Shown: positions 1-5,682, counted from the first letter of the stretch. The stretch is 5,778 bases of DNA from CAYXGE01 sp964464435 (GCA_964464435.1 CAYXGE010000105.1:1-5778); one strand, 5' to 3'. Notes: generated by a model from the letters alone, not told the origin. Made by a program: numbers and translations.

Positions 1-39
1 TCCCAAAGCAGGCGCGCTACCAGGCTACGCTACACGCCG
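1..39 (-). tRNA. tRNA-Pro(UGG), 5' half, cut by the left edge
   Basis: Read on the minus strand from position 39, the sequence gives a 7-nt acceptor strand CGGCGTG, then TA, a D arm (GCGT / AGCCTGGTA / GCGC with one G-U pair), the 5' side of an anticodon stem (CCTGC) and the loop TTTGGGA. The anticodon TGG lies at 5-3. This closely matches the start of bacterial proline tRNA(UGG), which also begins with C. The 3' half (anticodon stem closure, variable loop, T arm, acceptor) lies outside the window, so stem closure cannot be confirmed. A strong promoter sits just upstream on the same strand. Confidence 0.88.
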
Positions 40-49
40 AAGAGGCAGA

Positions 50-78
50 AATATACTGGAAAGCGAGCTATAGGTCAA
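50..78 (-). promoter_or_regulatory. sigma70 promoter of tRNA-Pro
   Basis: On the minus strand, -35 TTGACC (73-78) and -10 TATATT (50-55) are separated by exactly 17 bp. Transcription should start near 43-44, leaving a leader of only about 4-5 nt before the tRNA at 39. Near-consensus boxes with a short leader fit a stable-RNA gene. The start site is inferred. Confidence 0.78.
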
Positions 79-86
79 TTCTAATA

Positions 87-95
87 TGTTAAAAT
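87..95 (+). promoter_or_regulatory. candidate extended -10 promoter of folD
   Basis: TG (87-88), one base, then TAAAAT (90-95) forms an extended -10 element about 38 bp before the folD ATG. No good -35 box is visible at the right distance. It lies just upstream of, and divergent from, the tRNA-Pro promoter in the same 93-bp spacer. An alternative pair, TTAACG (95-100) and TTTAAT (118-123) with 17 bp between, would start transcription within a few bases of the ATG. Confidence 0.35.
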
Positions 96-132
96 TAACG
101 TTTTATTTGCAAAATTTTTTAATAATCCCCTT

Positions 133-990
133 ATGACAGCACAAATTATCAACGGTAAATTGATTTCTGAATCGATTCTTGAACAAGTAAAAGAATCGAT
201 TTCTCAAAGAACACAAACTGGTAAGAGACCGCCTTGTCTGGCAGTAATATTGGTAGGTGCTGACCCTGCCTCTGCAATTTATGTGAAAAATAAACGCTTG
301 GCTTGCGAAAAAACAGGCATACGCTCTCTTGCCTACGATTTGCCAAGTACGATTACTGAAACTGAGCTTTTGGATTTGGTCAAACAATTAAATGATGACG
401 ATGCAATTGACGGTATTTTAGTACAAGCCCCTTTGCCAGCTCATATCGCTGATAAAAAAGTGATTGAAGCGATTAGCCCGCATAAAGATGTAGATGGTTT
501 TCATCCTTATAATATTGGGCGTTTAGCTGTTCGCGAGCCGTTACTACGCTCGTGTACGCCTTATGGTGTAATTAAGTTACTAAAAGCCACTGGGGTTAAT
601 TTAATGGGTTTAGATGCAGTGGTAGTAGGTGTTTCTAACCATGTAGGTCGGCCGATGGCCTTAGAGTTATTATTGGCTGGGTGCACAGTCACTTGTTGTC
701 ACCGTCATACCAAAGATTTAGCAGCAATGGTCAGCCGTGCCGATTTAGTAGTGGCCGCGGCAGGTAAAGCAGGCTTGGTGAAAGGTGAGTGGATTAAACC
801 AGGCGCAATAGTGATTGATATTGGCATTAATCGACTAGCAGATGGAAAAATCTGTGGCGATGTGGAATTTGAAGTAGCTAAACAAAAAGCGGGCTGGATT
901 ACACCTGTACCGGGTGGGGTAGGGCCAATGACCGTGGCAACGCTCATGGAAAATACCTTAATCGCATTACAAAGCAAAGAAAACTGCTAG
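133..990 (+). CDS. folD: FolD, bifunctional methylenetetrahydrofolate dehydrogenase / methenyl-THF cyclohydrolase
   Basis: This cytoplasmic enzyme interconverts 5,10-methylene-THF, 5,10-methenyl-THF and 10-formyl-THF using NADP(H), supplying one-carbon units for purine and formyl-Met synthesis. The protein is 285 residues, the usual length. The N-terminal catalytic domain shows Y50 and K54 (in AIYVKNKRLAC), Q98 (in GILVQ) and D121 (in KDVDGFHP), at the same numbers as the E. coli active-site residues. The Rossmann nucleotide-binding segment follows at about 162-195 (VVVGVSNHVGRPMALELLLAG), and the family signature PVPGGVGPMT is at 258-267. The usual QLPLP is QAPLP here (98-102). The ATG at 133 fits the family N-terminus (MTAQIINGK), but no convincing Shine-Dalgarno precedes it. 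No clear terminator follows, so some read-through toward dksA is possible. Confidence 0.97.
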   Translation: MTAQIINGKLISESILEQVKESISQRTQTGKRPPCLAVILVGADPASAIYVKNKRLACEKTGIRSLAYDLPSTITETELLDLVKQLNDDDAIDGILVQAPLPAHIADKKVIEAISPHKDVDGFHPYNIGRLAVREPLLRSCTPYGVIKLLKATGVNLMGLDAVVVGVSNHVGRPMALELLLAGCTVTCCHRHTKDLAAMVSRADLVVAAAGKAGLVKGEWIKPGAIVIDIGINRLADGKICGDVEFEVAKQKAGWITPVPGGVGPMTVATLMENTLIALQSKENC

Positions 991-1113
991 GCCTTACATA
1001 CCAATAGGCATGCGGTAAAGCAAGAAGTTGTTGTTTAAAAACACCAATTATTTTAATTCCAAAGGCTATAACACACATGAGTTTTTTGCATGCCTTGCAT
1101 AATCAGTGTAAAC

Positions 1114-1142
1114 TTGCGCCTGCTTTAAAATTCTGTTATTAC
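1114..1142 (+). promoter_or_regulatory. candidate dksA promoter in the 991-1183 spacer
   Basis: TTGCGC (1114-1119), a 17-bp spacer and TATTAC (1137-1142) make a plausible sigma70 promoter, with a start near 1149 and a leader of about 35 nt. The leader would hold a small hairpin, GGGC (1158-1161) / GCCC (1168-1171), ending a few bases before the weak ribosome site of dksA. The rest of the spacer holds no gene or terminator that I can see. An 8-bp inverted repeat (1006-1013 / 1088-1095) is noted separately. Confidence 0.4.
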
Positions 1143-1183
1143 TTTTACAAATTTAACGGGCGTTTTTGCCCTTGCGAGATGAC

Positions 1184-1606
1184 ATGGCTGAAGTAGTTTC
1201 ACACACCTTTACCCCTTATCAGGAAAAACCTGGTGAGGAATACATGAATAAAAAGCAACAAGAGCATTTCCGTAAGATTTTAAATCATTGGAAATCAGAG
1301 TTAAGTCACGACATTGATAAAACTGTGCATACCATGCAAGATGAAGTGACCATGTTTGCTGACCCCAACGATAGAGCCAGCCAAGAGTCTGATATGGCCT
1401 TGGAATTAAGAAGCCGTGACCGTGAACGCAAATTGATTAAAAAGATTGATGAAACCTTAAGAAATATTGATGAAGGTGAATACGGCTACTGCAACAGTTG
1501 TGGTGTTGAGATTGGCTTAAGACGTTTAGAAGCGCGTCCAACAGCAACGCAATGTATTGATTGCAAAACGCTGGATGAATTCCGCGAGCGTCAGCTAGCA
1601 AAATAA
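1184..1606 (+). CDS. dksA: DksA, zinc-finger RNA polymerase-binding transcription factor
   Basis: DksA enters the RNA polymerase secondary channel and, with ppGpp, represses rRNA/tRNA promoters and activates biosynthetic ones. From the ATG at 1184 the protein is 140 residues (E. coli 151). PYQEKPGEEYMN (11-22) is the conserved block before the coiled coil. The coiled-coil tip keeps D60, D63 and A65 (DPNDRA), the residues needed for activity in E. coli. RDRERKLIKKI (78-88) lies on the return helix. C103, C106, C124 and C127 form the four-cysteine zinc site, so this is the zinc-binding DksA rather than a cysteine-poor paralogue. The ATG at 1184 was chosen because it includes the conserved block. 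Starting at Met21 (1244) would remove that block, although GGTGAGG before it resembles a ribosome site. The ATG at 1184 has only a weak GAG at 1176-1178. Confidence 0.95.
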   Translation: MAEVVSHTFTPYQEKPGEEYMNKKQQEHFRKILNHWKSELSHDIDKTVHTMQDEVTMFADPNDRASQESDMALELRSRDRERKLIKKIDETLRNIDEGEYGYCNSCGVEIGLRRLEARPTATQCIDCKTLDEFRERQLAK

Positions 1607-1607
1607 T

Positions 1608-1624
1608 CATATTGAAATAATATG
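1608..1624. repeat. small AT-rich inverted repeat after dksA
   Basis: CATATT (1608-1613) and AATATG (1619-1624) form a perfect 6-bp stem around a 5-nt loop, 1 bp after the dksA stop and 10 bp before the shared terminator. With only AT pairs plus one GC it is weak. It may simply be part of the dksA 3' end. Confidence 0.35.
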
Positions 1625-1634
1625 TCAGTTATAA

Positions 1635-1666
1635 AACAAAAAGCCCGCTTGCGCGGGCTTTTTGTT
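1635..1666. terminator. bidirectional intrinsic terminator between dksA and pnp
   Basis: A perfect 14-bp inverted repeat, AACAAAAAGCCCGC (1635-1648) and GCGGGCTTTTTGTT (1653-1666), encloses a TTGC loop. The GC core is flanked by A5 on one side and T5 on the other, so either strand gives a GC stem followed by a U-tract. dksA ends 28 bp to the left and pnp ends 9 bp to the right. One element therefore serves both converging genes. Confidence 0.95.
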
Positions 1667-1675
1667 GTCTACGTA

Positions 1676-3667
1676 TTACTCTGCAGGTGTTTCTTCTTTT
1701 GCTGGTGGGTCAATCAAGGCTTTCATTGATAAGCTGATTTTACCGTTGTCTTTAATTTCAACAACTTTTACCTTCACAATGTCGCCTTCTTTTACAAAGT
1801 CGCTCACGTTATTAACACGTTGGTGCGCAATTTGTGAAATATGCAATAAGCCATCTTTACCTGGTAAAAGCGTAATTAAAGCGCCAAAATCGAGCAATTT
1901 AACAACAGGGCCTTCATAAATTTGACCAACTTCAACTTCAGCAGTTATCGCTTCAATGCGGCGTTTTGCTTCTTCGCCTTCTTCAGCATTGGTGCAGGCA
2001 ATTTTCACGGTGCCGTCATCTGAAATATCAATGCTGGTGTTGGTTTCTTTGGTTAATGCTTGAATTACAGCGCCGCCTTTACCAATCACATCACGAATTT
2101 TATCTGGGTTGATTTTGATGCTAATAATACGTGGTGCAAATTGTGACATTTCTTCATTCACGCCAGCAACCGCTGATTTCATGATGCCAAGAATATGTGC
2201 GCGGCCTTCTTTAGCTTGTGCTAAAGCCACTTGCATAATCTGTGCAGTAATACCTGTGATTTTGATGTCCATTTGCAGAGCAGTCACACCTTTTTCTGTG
2301 CCTGCTACTTTAAAGTCCATATCACCAAGATGATCTTCATCACCTAGAATNNNNNNNNNNNNNNNNNNNNNNNNNNNNNNNNNNNNNNNNNNNNNNNNNN
2401 NNNNNNNNNNNNNNNNNNNNNNNNNNNNNNNNNNNNNNNNNNNNNNNNNNAAGTTACCATGGCCAATTTCACGGCGTTTTGGTGTACCAACGCGTCCTGT
2501 TTCGCCAGTGGCATACGGAGGCATGTTGTAGTGCAACATAAAGTTTTCTTTATATTCACCACCCAATGCATCAATGATTTGCTCATCTTTGCCTGTGCCT
2601 AAAGTAGCCACGACTAATGCTTGCGTTTCACCACGGGTAAATAAAGCAGAGCCATGCGTACGGGGTAACACACCAGTACGAATAGTAATTGGACGCACAG
2701 TGCGAGTGTCACGGCCATCAATACGTGGCTCACCATTTAAGATTTGGCTACGCACTGTTTTGGCTTCTAATTTAAAGAACTCATCTTTAATTTTGTTGGC
2801 TTCTAACGTTGAGGTTTCTTCTGTAATGAGGGTAGACATCACGCGTGATTTAATTTCATCCAACTTGCTTGAGCGCTCGCCTTTTGATTTGATTTTAAAT
2901 GCGGCATTAATGTCATCAGCAGCTAAAGCAGCTACTTTTTCAATAATCGCAGTGTCAGGTTCTGGAGGTGTCCAGTCCCATGCTTCTTGGCCCGCTTCAG
3001 CAGCCAATTCATTAATCATTTGAATCACAGCTTGCATTTGCTCATGTGCAAATACAACAGCACCAAGCATGACTTCTTCTGTGAGTTCTTTAGCTTCCGA
3101 TTCCACCATCATTACAGCAGTTTCAGTTGCGCCCACCACTAAATCTAGCTCTGAGGTTGCGAGTTGAGTTTGTGTTGGATTTAAAATATATTCGCCGTTA
3201 GCATAGCCTACGCGCGCCGCACCAAGTGGGCCGTAAAATGGCACGCCAGATAAGGCTAATGCAGCAGATGCACCAATCACTGATGGAATGTCTGAATCAA
3301 TTTCTGGGTCTGCTGATAACACAGTTGCAACTACTTGCACTTCATTGTAAAAACCGTCTGGAAACAATGGACGCAATGGGCGGTCAATCAAACGTGCGGT
3401 TAAGGTTTCTTTTTCACTTGGGCGGCCTTCACGTTTGAAATAGCCACCAGGAATACGGCCAGATGCGTATGTTTTTTCTTGGTAATCAACGGTTAATGGA
3501 AAAAAATCTTGTCCTTCTTTTACTTCACGTTTGCTGGTTACTGCTACTAATACAACGGTATCTCCATAACTTACCATCACGGCACCATCAGCTTGGCGAG
3601 CAATCTCGCCGGTTTCTATACTCAATGTATGCTGGCCGTAGGTAATGCTTTTTTTCACTGCGTTCAT
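1676..3667 (-). CDS. pnp: Polynucleotide phosphorylase (PNPase), interrupted by an assembly gap
   Basis: PNPase is a trimeric 3'-5' phosphorolytic exoribonuclease releasing nucleoside diphosphates, and part of RNA-decay complexes. In order: first RNase PH domain (about 1-145), helical linker (about 150-310), second RNase PH domain (from about 312), KH domain with GKGG (downstream segment residues 90-93) and S1 domain (about 141-211 of that segment), then a short acidic tail. R398, R399 and H403 are seen before the gap at E. coli numbering. After it, ILGDEDHLGDMDFK supplies the residues equivalent to metal ligands D486, D492 and K494. The SSS phosphate-binding stretch (E. coli 437-439) falls in the Ns. 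Visible parts are 405 + 224 residues, and with about 75 missing the length would be about 704. AGAGGA (3676-3681) lies 8 nt before the ATG. The gene follows rpsO, as in many proteobacteria. Confidence 0.97.
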   Translation of the reverse strand: MNAVKKSITYGQHTLSIETGEIARQADGAVMVSYGDTVVLVAVTSKREVKEGQDFFPLTVDYQEKTYASGRIPGGYFKREGRPSEKETLTARLIDRPLRPLFPDGFYNEVQVVATVLSADPEIDSDIPSVIGASAALALSGVPFYGPLGAARVGYANGEYILNPTQTQLATSELDLVVGATETAVMMVESEAKELTEEVMLGAVVFAHEQMQAVIQMINELAAEAGQEAWDWTPPEPDTAIIEKVAALAADDINAAFKIKSKGERSSKLDEIKSRVMSTLITEETSTLEANKIKDEFFKLEAKTVRSQILNGEPRIDGRDTRTVRPITIRTGVLPRTHGSALFTRGETQALVVATLGTGKDEQIIDALGGEYKENFMLHYNMPPYATGETGRVGTPKRREIGHGNXXXXXXXXXXXXXXXXXXXXXXXXXXXXXXXXXXILGDEDHLGDMDFKVAGTEKGVTALQMDIKITGITAQIMQVALAQAKEGRAHILGIMKSAVAGVNEEMSQFAPRIISIKINPDKIRDVIGKGGAVIQALTKETNTSIDISDDGTVKIACTNAEEGEEAKRRIEAITAEVEVGQIYEGPVVKLLDFGALITLLPGKDGLLHISQIAHQRVNNVSDFVKEGDIVKVKVVEIKDNGKISLSMKALIDPPAKEETPAE
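2351..2450. other. Run of 100 Ns: scaffold gap inside pnp
   Basis: Exactly 100 Ns separate the pnp codons for HGN (ending at 2453, followed by TT, the first two bases of an expected Leu codon) from ILGDED (starting at 2350). E. coli PNPase has about 75 residues between these points, so about 223 bases are expected, not 100. The round number suggests a placeholder of unknown length. The frame survives only because 100 and 223 leave the same remainder on division by 3. Whatever lies in the real gap cannot be read here. Confidence 0.95.
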
Positions 3668-3704
3668 CGCATTTATCCTCTACAATTTTTTATCATTCAA
3701 TAAA

Positions 3705-3725
3705 GATTAAGCACAACGCTTAATC
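3705..3725 (-). promoter_or_regulatory. stem-loop in the pnp 5' leader
   Basis: GATTAAGC (3705-3712) and GCTTAATC (3718-3725) form a perfect 8-bp stem with a 5-nt loop, ending 37 bp before the pnp ATG and 23 bp before its ribosome site. In E. coli a leader hairpin cut by RNase III lets PNPase repress its own mRNA. This stem is in the matching place but much shorter, so a shared role is inference. It could also be an operator or a weak attenuator (TTTATT follows on the minus strand). A possible -10 (TGTAAT) just upstream lacks a good -35. Confidence 0.5.
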
Positions 3726-3782
3726 CCAAATTACACTTGTTTAATTCCATTACTCACTACAAAAACTACAAATTAGCGATTT

Positions 3783-3829
3783 AAAAACAAAAAAAGCCGA
3801 GAAGCACCGCATAAGCAGGCTTTCGGCTT
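3783..3829 (-). terminator. rpsO terminator / rpsO-pnp intergenic hairpin
   Basis: On the minus strand AAGCCGA (3829-3823) pairs with TCGGCTT (3800-3794). Four inner pairs follow past a one-base bulge (3801), with a 13-nt loop. The stem is followed by seven Ts, a G and five more Ts (to 3783). It lies about 63 bp after the rpsO stop. As in E. coli rpsO-pnp it probably stops part of the transcription, with the rest reading into pnp; that division is inference. Confidence 0.82.
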
Positions 3830-3892
3830 AATTATTTAAAATCCACTAAAATTTTTTACTACTAACTTACTGTGCTACTTTTGTGTGTAGAC

Positions 3893-4162
3893 TTATTTAC
3901 GTAAGCCTAAGCGCTCAATCAAAGTACGATAGCGATCAGCGTTAGTGCGCTTGAGGTAATCAAGCAACTTACGACGTTGGCTAACTAAAGCCAATAAACC
4001 ACGACGTGAATGGTGGTCTTTTGCATTTTTCTTAAAATGGTCTGTTAAATAGCTAATGCGGCTACTTAATAGTGCCACTTGAACTTCTGGGCTACCAGTG
4101 TCGTTCTTAGCTTGTTGATATTCGCCAACAATTTTGGCGCGTTCAGCAGTGGTTGTTGCCAT
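3893..4162 (-). CDS. rpsO: 30S ribosomal protein S15
   Basis: S15 is a primary binder of 16S rRNA in the platform of the 30S subunit and forms a bridge to the 50S. At 89 residues it has exactly the E. coli length and aligns end to end: DTGSPEVQVALL (21-32), DHHSRRGLL (49-57), SQRRKLLDYLKR (61-72) and the C-terminus LIERLGLRK. The ATG at 4162 has AGGA (4169-4172) with 6-nt spacing. It is transcribed from its own promoter (4204-4232), lies 97 bp downstream of xth and precedes pnp. S15 represses its own translation in several bacteria through leader structures. The roughly 35-nt leader here is short and I could not identify such a structure in it. Confidence 0.98.
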   Translation of the reverse strand: MATTTAERAKIVGEYQQAKNDTGSPEVQVALLSSRISYLTDHFKKNAKDHHSRRGLLALVSQRRKLLDYLKRTNADRYRTLIERLGLRK

Positions 4163-4203
4163 GTTATTTCCTAAAATTATGCATGTCTCTGATTGAACCG
4201 CGC

Positions 4204-4232
4204 ATTTTAGCGTGTCGATATTGTTTTATCAA
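4204..4232 (-). promoter_or_regulatory. sigma70 promoter of rpsO (and probably pnp)
   Basis: On the minus strand, -35 TTGATA (4227-4232) and -10 TAAAAT (4204-4209) are separated by 17 bp. The predicted start is near 4197, giving a leader of about 35 nt. It begins only about 28 bp after the xth stop codon, separating ribosomal protein expression from the repair gene upstream. Confidence 0.8.
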
Positions 4233-4259
4233 GCAAAATATCAATTAATTCCTAATTCT

Positions 4260-5027
4260 TTAAGTAGATATTTCTAAAATGACAGGCGTGTGGTCAGATG
4301 GGCGCTCTAGCTTGCGCGGCGCTTTATCAATCACACAGCTTTTGCATTGTGGTTTTAATGCATCACTCACTAAGATGTGGTCTATGCGCATGCCCAAATT
4401 ACGCCTAAACCCTGCCATGCGGTAATCCCACCAGCTATAGTGGCCTGCATCTTGTTCAAACAACCTAAAGCTATCGTGCAAACCTAAGTCTAATAGTTGT
4501 TGAAAATGCTCGCGTTCTTTGGGTGAAACTAATACTTGGCCTTCCCAAGCTTTGGGGTCATGGCAGTCACGGTCATCAGGCGCAATGTTGTAATCACCTA
4601 ACAAAATTAATTGGGGATATTTTTTGAGTTCTTGCGCCAGCCAAGTATTCAGCGCAGTTAACCAACGCATTTTATAGGCATATTTATCACTCTCTACTGC
4701 TTGACCATTCACAACATACACACATACCACCCGCACGCCATTAATGGTGGCACTAATTACGCGCTTTTGCTCATCATCAAAACCTGCAATGCCATATGCC
4801 ACCTCTGTGATTGGTAGTGTGCTTAAAATGGCAACGCCATTATAGGTTTTTTGCCCATCATGCACAGCGTGATATCCTGCAAGTTTTAATGCATCATAAG
4901 GGAACTTGCTATCTTCTTGCTTAGTCTCTTGCAAGCAGATAACATCAATTGGGTTTTGTTGTAGCCAATCGAGCAAATGTGGCAGGCGAACATTGAGTGA
5001 GTTAACGTTCCAAGTAGCAAGTTTCAT
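4260..5027 (-). CDS. xth: Exodeoxyribonuclease III (Xth family AP endonuclease / 3'-5' exonuclease)
   Basis: This Mg-dependent base-excision repair enzyme incises DNA 5' of abasic sites and trims blocked 3' ends. It belongs to the endonuclease/exonuclease/phosphatase fold. At 255 residues it is typical of the shorter Xth class (E. coli XthA is 268). Visible active-site residues are N7 (TWNVNS), E34 (LQETK), Y104 (VYVVNGQ, usually YVPNG), D145 and N147 (LLGDYNIAP), D216 (RIDHILV) and D245-H246 (PSDHTPV). The start MKLATWNVNS is the family N-terminus, although only AAACCC precedes the ATG and no Shine-Dalgarno is seen. A strong promoter lies just upstream. No terminator is visible in the 97 bp before rpsO, so read-through into rpsO is possible. 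Confidence 0.96.
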   Translation of the reverse strand: MKLATWNVNSLNVRLPHLLDWLQQNPIDVICLQETKQEDSKFPYDALKLAGYHAVHDGQKTYNGVAILSTLPITEVAYGIAGFDDEQKRVISATINGVRVVCVYVVNGQAVESDKYAYKMRWLTALNTWLAQELKKYPQLILLGDYNIAPDDRDCHDPKAWEGQVLVSPKEREHFQQLLDLGLHDSFRLFEQDAGHYSWWDYRMAGFRRNLGMRIDHILVSDALKPQCKSCVIDKAPRKLERPSDHTPVILEIST

Positions 5028-5059
5028 AGGGTTTTACTAAGCAATTAAAACAATAGCGC

Positions 5060-5088
5060 ACTGTACCATGCAGGCTAAAGTGGGTCAA
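5060..5088 (-). promoter_or_regulatory. sigma70 promoter of xth
   Basis: On the minus strand, -35 TTGACC (5083-5088), a 17-bp spacer and -10 TACAGT (5060-5065) are present, with TG one base before the -10 (extended -10). The start would be near 5053, about 25 nt before the xth ATG. It lies in the 103-bp divergent spacer. I see no equally good promoter there for the rightward Bfd-like gene. Confidence 0.75.
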
Positions 5089-5130
5089 AAAGCGCGGACT
5101 AGATAGCAGGGTGAATGGAAATAAAGCAAG

Positions 5131-5343
5131 ATGAGTGAGCAACCAGACAATTTAGCGGATGAAGTGATGTGCATGTGCAGTGGCACTACACGTGGCAAAA
5201 TCCAACAACTGTTTGAGCAGGGGATGGATGCGGAAGCTATTTCAAGATACTCAGGCGCGCTTTCTGGTTGCGGTGCATGTGAGTGGGATGTGACAGAGTT
5301 CTTGCGTGAGCTCGCTGAACAAAAAGTAAAATCCCAAGCCTAG
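5131..5343 (+). CDS. Bfd-like [2Fe-2S] protein (bacterioferritin-associated ferredoxin family)
   Basis: A 70-residue soluble protein with the cysteine pattern of the Bfd [2Fe-2S] domain: C14-x-C16 (MCMCSGTTRGKI) and C47-x-x-C50 (SGCGACEWDV), a CxC-x30-CxxC spacing nearly equal to that of E. coli Bfd. The helix-turn region between them (KIQQLFEQGMDAEAISRYSG) resembles the family. Bfd passes electrons to bacterioferritin to release stored iron, but related domains also occur in other redox proteins. No bacterioferritin gene is in view, so the partner is unknown and I give no symbol. The ribosome site is weak (GGA at 5117-5119, 11 nt away). The gene ends 3 bp from the converging gene to its right with no terminator between them. 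Confidence 0.82.
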   Translation: MSEQPDNLADEVMCMCSGTTRGKIQQLFEQGMDAEAISRYSGALSGCGACEWDVTEFLRELAEQKVKSQA

Positions 5344-5346
5344 CAT

Positions 5347-5655
5347 TTACCAGCCCTTGCCGCTGCGAGAGCCTTGTTTTAATGCAGGGTCATCATTGGC
5401 AATACAACGCCCAAAGCCAAAAAAGCTAGCTCTAGTGCCTTTAGGGCAACCTTCTTCACGCGCAATGGCTTCAACTTTTACTCTGGCAACTTCAGCCTTT
5501 TTCTTATCTACATATTCCCAATAGCCATTGGGGTGCAAAATCACTTCTTCGCCATCAGCAGTTTTGGCAACAATATCGTCACTGCTGGGCTCTGCCGCAT
5601 AGGCAAAAGCACTTATACAAATGCTCAACACTAAAGATAAGAAAAAACGTGCCAT
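5347..5655 (-). CDS. Small exported protein of unknown function
   Basis: From the ATG at 5655 this is a 102-residue protein with a clear signal peptide: MAR, a hydrophobic core (FFLSLVLSICISAF) and an AYA cleavage site before AEPSS, so it is probably periplasmic. The mature part has a short beta-like motif, KTADGEEVILHPNGYWEYV (31-49), of the 'DGxxVxLxxxGxWEY' kind seen in many small exported proteins. A charged helix (about 51-68) follows, then a C-terminal region with two cysteines, C70 and C84 (ending GFGRC), that could form a disulfide. I do not recognise a named function. An upstream TTG in frame (5688) would put 11 residues before the signal peptide and has no ribosome site. The 5655 start has GGAG 5 nt away. 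Confidence 0.78.
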   Translation of the reverse strand: MARFFLSLVLSICISAFAYAAEPSSDDIVAKTADGEEVILHPNGYWEYVDKKKAEVARVKVEAIAREEGCPKGTRASFFGFGRCIANDDPALKQGSRSGKGW

Positions 5656-5660
5656 ACAAA

Positions 5661-5664
5661 CTCC
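5661..5664 (-). promoter_or_regulatory. Shine-Dalgarno that fixes the start of the exported protein
   Basis: GGAG on the minus strand, 5 nt before the ATG at 5655, with TTT before it. It decides for the 102-residue form, whose first residues are a normal signal peptide, over the longer TTG-started form. Confidence 0.75.
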
Positions 5665-5682
5665 AAAGTTATTCAAACACAC

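Noticed and set aside
103..977. Leftward open frames opposite folD (103-387, 149-346, 705-977)
   Set aside because: They lie antisense to a full-length, well-conserved folD, have no ribosome sites, and their products look like low-complexity shadows.
1006..1095. 8-bp inverted repeat AGGCATGC (1006-1013) / GCATGCCT (1088-1095) after folD
   Set aside because: The arms are 74 bp apart, contain a self-palindromic GCATGC and have no T-tract; chance is likely, and it does not look like a terminator or insertion-sequence end.
1166..1183. TTG start extending DksA by six residues
   Set aside because: The TTG lies inside the leader hairpin without a ribosome site, and ATG at 1184 already includes the conserved N-terminal block.
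2344..2586. Leftward 80-codon frame that crosses the Ns
   Set aside because: It is in another frame of pnp and exists only because unknown bases contain no stop.
1662..3645. Rightward open frames opposite pnp (five, of 60-149 codons)
   Set aside because: They are antisense to conserved PNPase codons and show no recognisable domain or start signal.
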